This document shows positions 29,754-38,600 of a stretch of DNA of 64,000 nt, piece by piece (the stretch's first letter is position 1; each line of letters starts with the position of its first letter). The stretch comes from Haloechinothrix alba (GTDB lineage Bacteria > Actinomycetota > Actinomycetes > Mycobacteriales > Pseudonocardiaceae), in assembly GCF_900188115.1 (NCBI RefSeq), contig NZ_FZNW01000004.1, positions 124,001 to 188,000 on the forward strand, in the 5' to 3' direction. Position numbers and translations under genes: made by a program. The notes below the pieces were generated by a model. It made no database searches. It was given only the letters and a program-made list of their open reading frames with translations, and was not told where the DNA came from.

Positions 29754-29808
29754 ACCTCGTGCGACGCCACGCGCGGGTGAGAGGTCAGCAATATCACGGA
29801 ACTCGTTC

Positions 29809-29814
29809 TACGCT
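29809..29814 (+). promoter_or_regulatory. -10 hexamer (TACGCT) of birA
   Basis: TANNNT six bases before the birA ATG at 29821; leaderless arrangement. Confidence 0.45.
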
Positions 29815-29820
29815 GAGACC

Positions 29821-30666
29821 ATGACGGCACCAGACACGGCACTCGACGGCGAGCGGTTGCGCACGCACCTGGCCGCCCCGAACGGTCCCTATGCCGCTGT
29901 CGAGGTTGTGGACAGTACGGGATCGACGAACGCCGATCTGCGGGACGCGGCCGCGCGCGGCGCCGCGGACCTGACCGTGCGCATCGCCGGGGAACAGACC
30001 GCGGGCGCAGGCAGGCACTCGCGCACCTGGACCTCGCCTGCCGGCTGCGGTGTCTACCTGAGCGTGCTGCTGCGCCCGGCCGGGGTACCCGTGCGCAACC
30101 TCAGCTCGATCGCGCTCGTGGCCGGGCTGGCTGTGCTGGACGTGGCTCGCGAGGCCGGCGTGTCTGCGCACCTGAAGTGGCCGAACGACGTCCTCGTCGG
30201 CGACGCGGAGGCCGAGGCCAAGTGCGCGGGCATCCTCTCCGAGATGGTTCCCGAGGCCGACCCGGCACATCCGGCCACTGTGCTGGGAATCGGCGTCAAC
30301 GTGCACCCGGTTCCCGATGTCACGCCCGGTCCGGGCGCGCTGCCAGCGACCTCGCTGGACGAACACGGTGCGCGCGTCACCGACCGGACGGAAGTGGCGA
30401 TCACGTTGCTACGGGCGCTGGCCGACCGGGAGAGGCGGTGGCGCGTCTCCTCAGGGGACATCGACGATGCCGGGATGCATTCCGAGTACCGGATGCACTG
30501 CCGCACGCTGGGAGAACCCGTCGAGGTCACGTTGCCGGACGGCGCGGTGCTGACCGGCCGCGCCGGAGACGTGGACCCGATCGGCCAGCTCCTGGTGGAC
30601 TCCGCTGACGGCACCAGGCACACCGTGGTCGCGGGCGACGTCGTCCACGTACGCAGACGCACCTGA
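29821..30666 (+). CDS. birA: Biotin--[acetyl-CoA-carboxylase] ligase
   Basis: 281 residues of the monofunctional (class I, no N-terminal HTH) biotin protein ligase, which makes biotinyl-AMP and attaches biotin to the carrier lysine of AccA. VVDSTGSTNADL, EQTAGAGRHSRTWTSP (the biotinyl-AMP loop), LKWPNDVLV and KCAGILSE are visible, with a C-terminal SH3-like domain from about 225. Without a DNA-binding domain it should not act as a repressor. The divergent position next to accD-accE matches its substrate enzyme. Confidence 0.94.
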   Translation: MTAPDTALDGERLRTHLAAPNGPYAAVEVVDSTGSTNADLRDAAARGAADLTVRIAGEQTAGAGRHSRTWTSPAGCGVYLSVLLRPAGVPVRNLSSIALVAGLAVLDVAREAGVSAHLKWPNDVLVGDAEAEAKCAGILSEMVPEADPAHPATVLGIGVNVHPVPDVTPGPGALPATSLDEHGARVTDRTEVAITLLRALADRERRWRVSSGDIDDAGMHSEYRMHCRTLGEPVEVTLPDGAVLTGRAGDVDPIGQLLVDSADGTRHTVVAGDVVHVRRRT

Positions 30667-30846
30667 TCGAGCGATACGCAGCACGGTTCACGCGCTCGTG
30701 GCGTGCGCCCGTCTGGCGTAGCCTGTGCACGACCTCGGTACGAAGCCGGGCGAGCGGCACGTCAGGGCACCATATCGACGCCGGCAGGCGTGCGTCGCGA
30801 CCGACCGGGTCAGAGCGGACACGGACAGATACGGGAGTGTGCGAGC

Positions 30847-31365
30847 GTGGGCTACCCGAAGGGCATCGTCAGCGAGTCGGAGAAGGTCGTCGAGCACAAG
30901 CATCCGCACGTCAAGATGCTTTTCGTGCCGATCCTGACCGGACTCGTCGTACTCGGGGGCGGCGGGTGGCTCGCCGTACTCGCCCGTGATCTCGACGAGC
31001 CGTGGGACATGGTGACGCTGATCGCCATCGGTGCCGTCGGGCTGATCGCGCTCATCTGGCTGGTCATCGCACCCATCGCGCGGTGGCGGACCACCCATTT
31101 CATCGTCACGACCGAACGAGTGATCTCCCGGGAGGGAGTCTTCAAGCGCACCGGTATCGACATCCCGATGAACCGGATCAACAGTGTGCGGTTCGAGCAC
31201 TCGCTGGCCGACCGCATCCTCGGCTGCGGCTCGCTGATCATCGAGTCCGCCTCCGAGCAGGCCCTCGAGTACGACGACATCCCCTCGGTGGAGCAGGTCC
31301 ACTCCGCGATCTACTTCCAGGTCAGCGAGAACGAGTACGCCGACGACCCGACGGAGGACGCCTGA
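30847..31365 (+). CDS. PH-domain (bPH2) membrane protein, Rv3278c-like
   Basis: 172 residues: a short cytoplasmic start (GYPKGIVSESEKVVEHKHPH), two membrane helices (about 24-43 and 50-72), then a bacterial PH domain with TTHFIVTTERVISREGVF, IPMNRINSVRFEHSLADRILGCGSLIIES. GTG at 30847 matches the mycobacterial homologue's start and has GGGAG ten bases upstream; the 48 extra residues from 30703 are rejected. The biochemical role of the family is unknown; a membrane-lipid or protein-binding role is assumed. Confidence 0.83.
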   Translation: MGYPKGIVSESEKVVEHKHPHVKMLFVPILTGLVVLGGGGWLAVLARDLDEPWDMVTLIAIGAVGLIALIWLVIAPIARWRTTHFIVTTERVISREGVFKRTGIDIPMNRINSVRFEHSLADRILGCGSLIIESASEQALEYDDIPSVEQVHSAIYFQVSENEYADDPTEDA

Positions 31366-31399
31366 GCCGATCGGGCCGGAGCTGCAGCCGTATCAGCGG

Positions 31400-31405
31400 T
31401 ACTGT
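31400..31405 (+). promoter_or_regulatory. -10 hexamer (TACTGT) of the HMG-CoA-lyase-like gene
   Basis: TANNNT eight bases before the ATG at 31414. Confidence 0.4.
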
Positions 31406-31413
31406 CGTAGGTC

Positions 31414-32355
31414 ATGGGTACACGGGAACTGGGAATGCCGGACCGCTTCCCCGCGGACGGCGTCGTCGAGCGTGTGACGATCTGGGAGGTCGGTGCGCGC
31501 GACGGTCTGCAGAACGAGCAATCGATCGTCCCGCTCGAGGTGAAGGCGGAGTTCCTGCGCCGCCTCGCCGAGGCGGGGCTGACCACGCTGGAGGCGACGA
31601 GCTTCGTCCATCCGGACTGGGTTCCCCAGCTCGCCGACGCGGAGCAGCTGCTTGCCGGGATCGATCGCCACGACGGCGTGCGGTACCCGGTGCTCGTGCC
31701 GAACGAGCGGGGCCTGGACCGGGCGCTGGCTTCCGGAGTGACGCACATCGCGGTGTTCGCCAGCGCCACGGAGGAGTTCGCACGCCGCAACCTCAACTCC
31801 GACCTGACAGGGCAGTTCGAGATGTTCGCCCCTGTCGTCGAGCGCGCCCGTGCCGCGGGCCTCGACGTGCGCGGCTACCTGTCGATGTGCTTCGGCGACC
31901 CGTGGGAGGGCGGGGTGGCTCCGGAGCAGGTCGCGGACGTCGCAGCCCGGCTCAGGGAGTTGGGGTGTTCGCAGCTCTCGCTTGGCGACACCATCGGAGT
32001 GGCCACTCCGGGACACGTCGAGCGGGTACTCGCGGCTGTGTCCGCTCGGGGCGTGCCCGTCGATGCGGTAGCCGTGCACTTCCACGACACCTACGGCCAG
32101 GCTCTGGCGAACACCTTGGCCGCGCTCCGCGCCGGGGTGTCCACCGTCGACGCCTCGGCAGGCGGGCTCGGCGGCTGCCCCTACGCGGCCTCTGCCACCG
32201 GCAATCTCGCCACCGAGGATCTGGTGTGGATGCTCGACGGGCTCGGTGTCGAGCACGGCGTGGACCTCGACAAGCTCGTGGCGACGAGCCTCTGGATGGC
32301 CGAACAGCTCGGCAGGCCCGCGCCGTCCCGGGTGGTCCGCGCGCTCGGCGGGTGA
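31414..32355 (+). CDS. mvaB: Hydroxymethylglutaryl-CoA lyase family enzyme
   Basis: 313 residues of the DRE-TIM metallolyase family. EVGARDGLQNE supplies the catalytic Arg-Asp pair, EATSFVHPDWVPQL the substrate wall, HFHDTYGQALAN the metal-binding histidines, and GGLGGCPYAASATGN the HMG-CoA lyase loop with its cysteine. HMG-CoA lyase cleaves HMG-CoA to acetyl-CoA and acetoacetate, the last step of leucine degradation. No leucine-pathway genes adjoin it, so a related acyl-CoA lyase activity remains possible. Confidence 0.87.
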   Translation: MGTRELGMPDRFPADGVVERVTIWEVGARDGLQNEQSIVPLEVKAEFLRRLAEAGLTTLEATSFVHPDWVPQLADAEQLLAGIDRHDGVRYPVLVPNERGLDRALASGVTHIAVFASATEEFARRNLNSDLTGQFEMFAPVVERARAAGLDVRGYLSMCFGDPWEGGVAPEQVADVAARLRELGCSQLSLGDTIGVATPGHVERVLAAVSARGVPVDAVAVHFHDTYGQALANTLAALRAGVSTVDASAGGLGGCPYAASATGNLATEDLVWMLDGLGVEHGVDLDKLVATSLWMAEQLGRPAPSRVVRALGG

Positions 32356-32461
32356 ACCGGTCCGGAGCGTGCGATTCCCGAAGCCGGGAACCGCGCCTGC
32401 CTGCCGTGCGTCCAATGCTGACCGTCGGTACCCGAGGGGCCCTTCGGCTCGCCCCGGGCGG

Positions 32462-33268
32462 TTAGTGGATGTGCTCGGTCCCGAGGATCGTCAGGGCTTC
32501 GGAGTGCAGCCTCCCGTTCGAGGACAACGCGTTCCCGCCGTCCAACCGGGCGATACCGGACAGGTCGGTCAGCTGCCCGCCCGCCTCGCTGAGCAGGACC
32601 GCGAACGGGGCGATGTCCCACGGGTTGACGATCGGCTCGGCAGCGAGGTCGATGGCACCTTCCGCGACGAGGCAGTGGTGCCAGAAGTCGCCGAAGGCGC
32701 GGTTCTCCCAGCAGGCGTCGACCAGCGCCACGTACGCCGCACGCGAGTGGTACTCGGCCCAGGTGGCCAGGTTCGTGGTGGAAAGGAACGCATCGGACAG
32801 CGACCGGATCCCCGAGACGGCGATCGGCCGCGGACCGCCCCCGTCGTCGGTGTACGCACCGTCGCCGGCGTGTGCCCACCAGCGCCTGCCCAGCGCCGGT
32901 GCGCTGACCATGCCGGATACCACCGTCCCGTCGTCGACCAGTGCGATCAGCGTGGCCCACACCGGCAAGCCACGCAGGAAGCCCTTCGTGCCGTCGATGG
33001 GGTCGATCACCCACACACGCTTACCCGGTAGCGCTTCCGCGTCGCCTCCCCGTTCCTCACCGGCGATGAGGTCCTCGGGCCTGTGCTCGGCGAGCAGGGC
33101 CCGGATGGCGTCCTCCACCGCGACGTCGGCGTCTGTGACGGGTGTGCGGTCCGGCTTGCGGTCCACGGCGAGGTCGTTGGCGCGGAACCGGTCAAGCGTG
33201 ACGGCGTCGGCCGCGTCGGCCAGCATGGTCGCGAGTTCGGAGTCTGTGCGGTAGTCGGCCACGGTCAC
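32462..33268 (-). CDS. hisN: Histidinol-phosphate phosphatase, IMP type
   Basis: About 268 residues of the inositol monophosphatase superfamily, in the branch that includes actinobacterial HisN (step 8 of histidine synthesis). Metal-site elements: VTDADVAVEDAI, AGEERGG with Glu71, WVIDPIDGTKGF with Asp89 and Asp92, and NPWDIAPFAVLLSEAGG. The RRWWAHAGDGAY and AEGAIDLAAEP segments match HisN rather than SuhB. The start is GTG at 33268, with another GTG at 33262 possible; the long open frame upstream to 34255 is the antisense of the regulator gene. It is divergent from the two-component system with 36 bp between. Confidence 0.85.
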   Translation of the reverse strand: MTVADYRTDSELATMLADAADAVTLDRFRANDLAVDRKPDRTPVTDADVAVEDAIRALLAEHRPEDLIAGEERGGDAEALPGKRVWVIDPIDGTKGFLRGLPVWATLIALVDDGTVVSGMVSAPALGRRWWAHAGDGAYTDDGGGPRPIAVSGIRSLSDAFLSTTNLATWAEYHSRAAYVALVDACWENRAFGDFWHHCLVAEGAIDLAAEPIVNPWDIAPFAVLLSEAGGQLTDLSGIARLDGGNALSSNGRLHSEALTILGTEHIH

Positions 33269-33291
33269 GATAGTTTCACGAGGGTACGTCG

Positions 33292-33297
33292 TAGAGT
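33292..33297 (+). promoter_or_regulatory. -10 hexamer (TAGAGT) of the response-regulator gene
   Basis: TANNNT seven bases before the GTG at 33305; supports the short start and a leaderless transcript. Confidence 0.45.
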
Positions 33298-33304
33298 GAG
33301 TCAG

Positions 33305-34015
33305 GTGAGCAAGGTACTTCTCGGTGAGGACGATCCGGCGATCGCCGAGCCGCTGTCCCGCGCGCTGCTCAGGGAGGGGTACGACGTCGAGGTCCTCGAG
33401 GACGGCCCCGGTATCCTCGAGGCGGCCAAGCAGTACCCGACGGACCTCCTCGTGCTCGACCTCGGGCTGCCCAAGATGGACGGGTTGGAGGTTTGCCGGC
33501 GGTTGCGCGCCAGCGGTTCGGACGTTCCCGTGCTCATGTTGACCGCGCGAACCGACGAGGTCGACTTCGTCGTCGGGCTCGACGCGGGCGCTGACGACTA
33601 CGTCGCCAAGCCGTTCCGCCTCGCGGAGCTGCTCGCGCGGATTCGGGCGCTGCTGCGCCGCCGGTCCCCCGAGGTGCTGGAAGCCGCAGGCGTGCGGATG
33701 GATCTGGGTGCGCGGGTCGTCACCGTGCACGGCACCGAGATGCAACTCGCGAACAAGGAGTTCGAGCTGCTCAGGGTCCTGATGAAACGGGCAGGGCAGG
33801 TGGTCTCCCGTGAGGAGATCCTCTCCGAGGTCTGGAACGACCTGGGAACCAAGACGACCAAGACGTTGGATATGCACATCTCCTGGCTGCGACGCAAGCT
33901 GGCGATAGCCAGCGGCGAGATCGACGGCCGGGGTGACCACACGATGAGTCAGGCGGACCTGGAGAGACGCATCGCCACGGTGCGGGGTCTCGGGTTCCGT
34001 TTCGACACCACCTGA
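33305..34015 (+). CDS. OmpR/PhoB-type response regulator
   Basis: 236 residues: receiver domain (1-118) with acidic pair Glu8/Asp9/Asp10, phospho-acceptor Asp52 (VLDLGLP), Thr80 and Lys102 (AKPF), then a winged-helix DNA-binding domain (about 130-236) with ELLRVLMKRAGQVVSREEI and TKTLDMHISWLRRKL. An extra DHTMSQADLE insert precedes the final RGLGFRF strand. It is read with the sensor kinase gene that follows after 10 bp. The long open frame upstream (from 33083) is the antisense of hisN. Confidence 0.92.
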   Translation: MSKVLLGEDDPAIAEPLSRALLREGYDVEVLEDGPGILEAAKQYPTDLLVLDLGLPKMDGLEVCRRLRASGSDVPVLMLTARTDEVDFVVGLDAGADDYVAKPFRLAELLARIRALLRRRSPEVLEAAGVRMDLGARVVTVHGTEMQLANKEFELLRVLMKRAGQVVSREEILSEVWNDLGTKTTKTLDMHISWLRRKLAIASGEIDGRGDHTMSQADLERRIATVRGLGFRFDTT

Positions 34016-34025
34016 GGGTCCGGTA

Positions 34026-35309
34026 GTGCGCAGGCGCATTCTGCTCGCGATCCTGCTGGCGGTCACCGTGACCGCGGCGGCACTGGGAATACCGCTCGGC
34101 GTGACCGCGTGGGAGCTGGTGCACAACATCACCCGCGACGACCTGAGCACACGCGCCGAACGGATCGCCGCGAGCCTCAACGACCGCGTGGAGCAGGGCG
34201 AGAGCCTCGATCTCAGCCGGGTGCGTCTCGCCGTGCGGGACGACGAGTCGCTCACGGTGCGGCTGCCGGGCAGGCCGGACCTGACCTACGGCGCCGAGCA
34301 CGACGGTGAGCAGATCGTCGAGCGCGTCGAGCTGCTCGACAGCGCCTCCCTGGAGCTCGCGGCCCCGGTCGGCCCCCTCCGCGCGCGCCAGACCCAGGTC
34401 ACGATCGCGGTGTTGCTGCTCGCGGTGTTATCCGTGGGGACGGGAACCGTGGTAGCCGGGGTGACCGCCAGGAGGCTGGTGCGGCCGCTGCACCATGTCG
34501 CCGAGCGTGCGGCCCGGCTCGGCGCGGGAGACTTCCGGCCGGACCCGCAGCGCTACAACGTGCCGGAGCTCGATCAGGTCGCTGAGACCCTGGACAGCTC
34601 GGCCAGTGCGCTGGCCAGCCTGGTACACCGGGAACGCCAGCTCGTAGGGGACGTCTCCCACCAGCTGCGCAGCCGCCTGACAGCCGTGCAGCTGCGCCTC
34701 GACTCGTTGACCATGCACTCCGACTCCGAGGTGGTCGAGGATGCGGGGGCGGCTCAGGAGCAGGCCGACCAGCTGGCCCAGGTCCTGGACGAGCTGCTCG
34801 CCGCCGCCAGGGCCGCGCGCGAGTCGGGCGCGGAGCCCCTCCCGCTGTCGACCACCCTTCCCCGGATCGCCGAGGAGTGGCGCGCGGTCCTGCAGGCGGA
34901 CGGGCGGACGTTGAAGCTGCGCATCGCGCCTGGACTGATGGTGCGGGCGACCCCGGCGCGGCTGCGGGAGATCATCGGGGTGCTGCTGGACAATGCCAAG
35001 CGGCACGGTGCGGGTCCGGTGACGCTGTCCGCGCGGCCACGCGACCGGGACGACACCGTGGTGATCCAGGTGTCCGACACCGGCCCGGGCATTCCGGACG
35101 CCCTGGTGCCGCATATGTTCGATCGGGGGGTCTCCGGGGCAGGCTCCACGGGGGTCGGCCTGGCGCTGGCCCGGGCGCTGGCCGAAGCCGACGGCGGGCG
35201 GCTCGAGCTGTCCGCGCAACGTCCGGCGACGTTCAGCGTCTTCCTGCGGGTGCCGAAGTCCACCGAGATCGCCGGGGTGGACTGGCCCGAGAAGAGCTCC
35301 CCGCGCTGA
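34026..35309 (+). CDS. Membrane sensor histidine kinase
   Basis: 427 residues: helix 1 (about 8-28), a short extracytoplasmic sensor (about 30-120), helix 2 (about 125-145), a HAMP linker (RRLVRPLHHVAERAARLGAGDF), the dimerisation/phosphoacceptor box LVGDVSHQLRSRLTA with His212, and an HATPase domain with LLDNAKRHG (N box), VSDTGPGIP (G1) and GVGLALARALAEADGG (G2). All catalytic boxes are present. GTG start, ten bases after the regulator stop: a classical pair. The signal is unknown. Confidence 0.92.
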   Translation: MRRRILLAILLAVTVTAAALGIPLGVTAWELVHNITRDDLSTRAERIAASLNDRVEQGESLDLSRVRLAVRDDESLTVRLPGRPDLTYGAEHDGEQIVERVELLDSASLELAAPVGPLRARQTQVTIAVLLLAVLSVGTGTVVAGVTARRLVRPLHHVAERAARLGAGDFRPDPQRYNVPELDQVAETLDSSASALASLVHRERQLVGDVSHQLRSRLTAVQLRLDSLTMHSDSEVVEDAGAAQEQADQLAQVLDELLAAARAARESGAEPLPLSTTLPRIAEEWRAVLQADGRTLKLRIAPGLMVRATPARLREIIGVLLDNAKRHGAGPVTLSARPRDRDDTVVIQVSDTGPGIPDALVPHMFDRGVSGAGSTGVGLALARALAEADGGRLELSAQRPATFSVFLRVPKSTEIAGVDWPEKSSPR

Positions 35310-35343
35310 CCGGCCGGGCGCCTCCGCCCGCGCGCCGGACGGC

Positions 35344-35889
35344 TCACGGACGGTGCTCGGCGGTGGTGTCGCCGGTCACCGGCAGCGGGGTGGCGTCGTC
35401 CGGGGAGTACCCGTGCGGGAACACCCACCTCCGGAAGCCCCAGAACCGGAACGCCATCGCCAGCAGCAACCCGATCACCGAGCCGGCCGTGAAGTCGGCG
35501 ACCTCCTGCACCAACAGCGACACGTGCGGGATCTCGAGGTCGAGTACGTAGCGGGAGATCAGTAGCGGGATCAGGTTGATGACGATCGCTACACCGCTGA
35601 TCAGGAAGAACAATGCCGCCTCGTGGTGTCGCTCCCGCCCCCCTCGGGTCCGGAAGGACCACTCACGGTTGAGGACGTAGGACACGATGGTGGCCACGAG
35701 GATCGCGATGCCCTTGGCGGTGGTGGGTTTCTCGGTGAGGATCGTGAGCTTGAGCAGGTACCAGACGCCGTTGTCGACGAGGAACGTGGTACCGCCGACG
35801 AACCCGAACTTCACCAGCTCCTTGTGCCGGACGAGGACCGGGCGCAGCGCGGGCGGCACATGCGGCAGGAGCGCATCACCAACAGTCAC
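35344..35889 (-). CDS. GtrA family membrane protein
   Basis: 181 residues of the GtrA/flippase-like family: four helices, with the signature KFGFVGGTTFLVDNGVWYLL in helix 1, YVLNREWSF after helix 2, and FRFWGFRRWVF at the C-terminus. Such proteins are linked to moving polyprenyl-phosphate sugars across the membrane for cell-wall glycans; in mycobacteria Rv3277 lies at the equivalent place. Start GTG at 35889 is chosen because TAAACT stands seven bases upstream, with CTGACT 18 bp before that; the next in-frame start at 35919 would fall upstream of this -10. Confidence 0.85.
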   Translation of the reverse strand: MTVGDALLPHVPPALRPVLVRHKELVKFGFVGGTTFLVDNGVWYLLKLTILTEKPTTAKGIAILVATIVSYVLNREWSFRTRGGRERHHEAALFFLISGVAIVINLIPLLISRYVLDLEIPHVSLLVQEVADFTAGSVIGLLLAMAFRFWGFRRWVFPHGYSPDDATPLPVTGDTTAEHRP

Positions 35890-35896
35890 CCGAGGC

Positions 35897-35902
35897 AGTT
35901 TA
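35897..35902 (-). promoter_or_regulatory. -10 hexamer (TAAACT) of the GtrA gene
   Basis: TANNNT seven bases before the GTG at 35889, with a CTGACT -35-like element 18 bp further upstream; one of the clearer leaderless promoters in the window. Confidence 0.5.
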
Positions 35903-35922
35903 CGGGGTCGCGCCGGCACGAG

Positions 35923-38310
35923 TCAGCGTGCTCGGGGCGGCGCGTGCGGGTGCGGGCTGTCATTACCCGGTGCGCTGGGTTTATCGGGTGATCGTGACGG
36001 AACGGGACCCGGTCCGGTGGGGAAGCTCGACCAGCTGGGCGGCAGCGGCCAGCTGGGTGTGCCCTGCCACGGCGAGGTCTCCGGGGTGGCAGGTGTGGTG
36101 CTCGCCGTGGGCGGCACGTCCGGCGGCGAGCCGGACGGTGGCACGCTCGGCGGGGTGGACACGCTCGGCGGTGTCGGCGGTGTCGGCGATGGCGTCGTCT
36201 GCGTGTCCGGTGTCTGCGGGACGGGCGGTGACGACGGCGTGGTCGGTTCGCCCGGTGGTGTGTTCGGTGGCACGTCGCACGGCCACCACCAGCCGACCGT
36301 GACGGTGTCGCTGTCCTCGGCGATGCCGATGCGGCCGGTCACGGTGACGGTGTCGTTCGCGCACGGGTCGTACCGGTTCTGCACCAGGGTCCAGACGCGT
36401 ACCGTGTCGTCGGGCTCGAGGGCGTCCTGCGTCGTGCAGCGAGTTTCCTCCGCAGTGGAGGTGCAGGTCATACGCCACGGTGTCTGCCAGCTGAACACGG
36501 TCGCGGGACCATCGATGTGCAGCGAGGCGCGCTCGGTGGTCTCCCCGGTGTTCGTCACCGTGATGTGCGAGAGCCTGCCGTTGCCGGAGCCGGATACGCC
36601 GTGCCCGAACGGCCGCGCCGTGACCGCGACACCGTCCGCAGGGGGATCCATCCGGACGGCGATGGTGATGCGCACCGTGGCCAGGTCGCCACTGTCCACG
36701 GTCCCGGTGATCTCGCCGGGCTCGGCGCCCGCACCGGCCGACAGGCGGAACAGCAGGGTCACCGACTCGCCGGGGTCGAGCCCTTCCCGGGTGCCGCAGG
36801 AGACGGTACCGGTGCCGCTCGGGCACCGGATCGCGGAGTCGGCGGAGTCCTGCTGCTGGGTGCGCGCGCCGGCGTGCGGTGGCGCGGCCGACCGGGCACC
36901 CGAGTCACCCATCGGCTGGCTGCCGCCGTTCGGATGGGACTCGGCGACGACGCCGTCGGGCAGCGTGAGCGTGACCGTGGCGGGATCGGACGGCGACTCC
37001 CCGTCGTTGCGCACGGTGATCGGCACATCCGTGGGTTCGCCGCCAGGGGTGAGCTCGATGCCGCCCGGCGGGCCGGCCGCATCCAGCTGCGCGGGTGCCG
37101 GGGCGGGTTCGGGAGCCGGTTCCGGTTCCGGGGCAGGCGGCGGCGGGAGGTCCGGAGTTTCCGGATCATCCCCGTCCGGCGGGTCCTCCGCCGGTGGTGC
37201 ATCCGGCGAGTCCGGTTCCTCCGGAGGCGGCGGTGGTTGGGGGCCCTCCTCCTGCTGCTGCTCCTGCTGCTGGGGAGCCGGTTGCTGCGCCTCCGGGATA
37301 CTCTGGTCACCGCCTGCGACCATGCCGACGGCGACAGCCGCTGCCACCGCGGTCGCCGACGCGGCGACACCGAGGAACTGGCGTGGCGCTCCCGCGGCAG
37401 CGCCGGCAGCACCGGCCCCACCGGACGCTCCCGACGCGGCTCCGGCAGCCGTGGTGGCAGCGGCTGTCCCGGCCGCCCCGGCCGCCGCGGAGGCCTTGGC
37501 GGCTCCCGCGGTCGCGAGGTAACCGAGCACGGCCCCGCCGAGCACGATCGGTGCGATGACGGCACGCAGGGCCCCGTTGATGTCGGCGAGCTCCGCGGCG
37601 AGCGCGCGGCAGCTGTCGCACTCGTCCAGGTGGGCCTCCACCTGCGTGCGTTCCCGCTTGGACAGCCCGTCACGGGTCCACGCGCCGAGCCGGTCGGCGG
37701 TGGCCCTGCAGCGGTCTTCGGACGTCTGGGAGAGATGGACCTGCAGGTATGCCTGCCGCAACCCTTCGCGAGCGCGGTAGGCGAGCGCGGACACGCCGTT
37801 GGCGGTCAGGCCGAGCAGGGGGGCGATCTCGGCGGGGGACTGTTGCTCGATCTCGGTGTGCCACAGCACCGCCTGCCAGCGTTCCGGGAGGCGGGCGAAG
37901 GCCTGCGCGGCCATGCTGCGTTCGAGGCCTGCCACTGCGGTGTCGGAGAACGGTACCGTCAGCGCGCTGCCGACCTCGCCGGTGGCCGAGCTCATGTCCT
38001 CGTTGAGATCCACCCTGCGGTCTCGCCTGGTCTTGTCGTAGGCGGAGTGGCGCAGCGTGGTGAGCAGGTAGGCGCGGAACGCGGAGTCCGGCCCCTTGCC
38101 GGCCCGCAACGTGTCCAGCATCTTGGCGAAGGCGTCCGCCACCAGGTCATCCGCCTCGGTCGAGGACCTGGCCAGTTGCCGCGCCAGGTTGTTCGCCGCC
38201 GAGACGTGGCGTTCGTAGAGCGTGCCGTACGCGGAGAGGTCACCCTCGCGGACGGAGGCGATCAGCTCGGCATCGCTCGCGCCGGCTGGCTCTGCTGGAA
38301 CCGTCGACAC
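35923..38310 (-). CDS. ECF-type sigma factor fused to zinc finger, membrane region and extracytoplasmic domains
   Basis: 795 residues. Sigma region 2 (about 25-100) and region 4 (about 133-190, LPERWQAVLWHTEIEQQSPAEIA with an HTH) are followed by an anti-sigma-like zinc finger HLDECDSC (His228, Cys231, Cys234), then hydrophobic Ala/Gly-rich segments (about 250-272 and 318-338), a Gln/Pro/Glu-rich spacer, two DUF11-like beta domains (about 420-640), and a Pro/Thr/Ser-rich tail. Fusions of this sort resemble the ECF52/ECF53 groups, where the tail controls the sigma factor at the membrane. Starts GTG behind AGGAGGAGG. A 16-bp inverted repeat lies 76 bp upstream. Release by proteolysis is a hypothesis. 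Confidence 0.85.
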   Translation of the reverse strand: MSTVPAEPAGASDAELIASVREGDLSAYGTLYERHVSAANNLARQLARSSTEADDLVADAFAKMLDTLRAGKGPDSAFRAYLLTTLRHSAYDKTRRDRRVDLNEDMSSATGEVGSALTVPFSDTAVAGLERSMAAQAFARLPERWQAVLWHTEIEQQSPAEIAPLLGLTANGVSALAYRAREGLRQAYLQVHLSQTSEDRCRATADRLGAWTRDGLSKRERTQVEAHLDECDSCRALAAELADINGALRAVIAPIVLGGAVLGYLATAGAAKASAAAGAAGTAAATTAAGAASGASGGAGAAGAAAGAPRQFLGVAASATAVAAAVAVGMVAGGDQSIPEAQQPAPQQQEQQQEEGPQPPPPPEEPDSPDAPPAEDPPDGDDPETPDLPPPPAPEPEPAPEPAPAPAQLDAAGPPGGIELTPGGEPTDVPITVRNDGESPSDPATVTLTLPDGVVAESHPNGGSQPMGDSGARSAAPPHAGARTQQQDSADSAIRCPSGTGTVSCGTREGLDPGESVTLLFRLSAGAGAEPGEITGTVDSGDLATVRITIAVRMDPPADGVAVTARPFGHGVSGSGNGRLSHITVTNTGETTERASLHIDGPATVFSWQTPWRMTCTSTAEETRCTTQDALEPDDTVRVWTLVQNRYDPCANDTVTVTGRIGIAEDSDTVTVGWWWPCDVPPNTPPGEPTTPSSPPVPQTPDTQTTPSPTPPTPPSVSTPPSVPPSGSPPDVPPTASTTPATPETSPWQGTPSWPLPPSWSSFPTGPGPVPSRSPDKPSAPGNDSPHPHAPPRAR

Positions 38311-38385
38311 TGGCCTCCTCCTGGCATGACGTTCGCGGGTCGGTCCCGCGCCGGCGCGTACGGTGCTGTTGCCGGTACTGGGATA

Positions 38386-38430
38386 GTCCTATCGTGGGTG
38401 GTCCCGTCGTGGGGCCACCCACGATAGGAC
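38386..38430. promoter_or_regulatory. 16-bp perfect inverted repeat between sigma-fusion and GGDEF-like genes
   Basis: GTCCTATCGTGGGTGG (38386-38401) is matched exactly in reverse complement at 38415-38430 with a 13-nt loop. It lies in the divergent region, 76 bp upstream of the sigma-fusion start and about 170 bp upstream of the other gene. It could be an operator or an mRNA leader hairpin. Confidence 0.8.
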
Positions 38431-38600
38431 GGGTTGCCATCCTCAGTCTGACGGAGCACCGGGCGAGCGTCGCGTTCCGGGTCCACCGAACGGCCTAGAG
38501 CCGGTAGGACGGTTCGAATTCGTATCGCGGTCTCCCGTCACGACGCGAATGTGGTTCCGTCTCCCTTCACGAACGCATCATCACTGTGGAGGTACAGGCT

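Noticed and set aside
32462-34255. 597-codon frame extending hisN upstream
   Set aside because: The first ~330 codons are antisense to the response regulator; HisN homology begins at about 33268.
36517-38427. 636-codon frame antisense to the sigma-fusion gene
   Set aside because: Low-complexity Arg/Gly product with no ribosome site; sense strand has clear domains.
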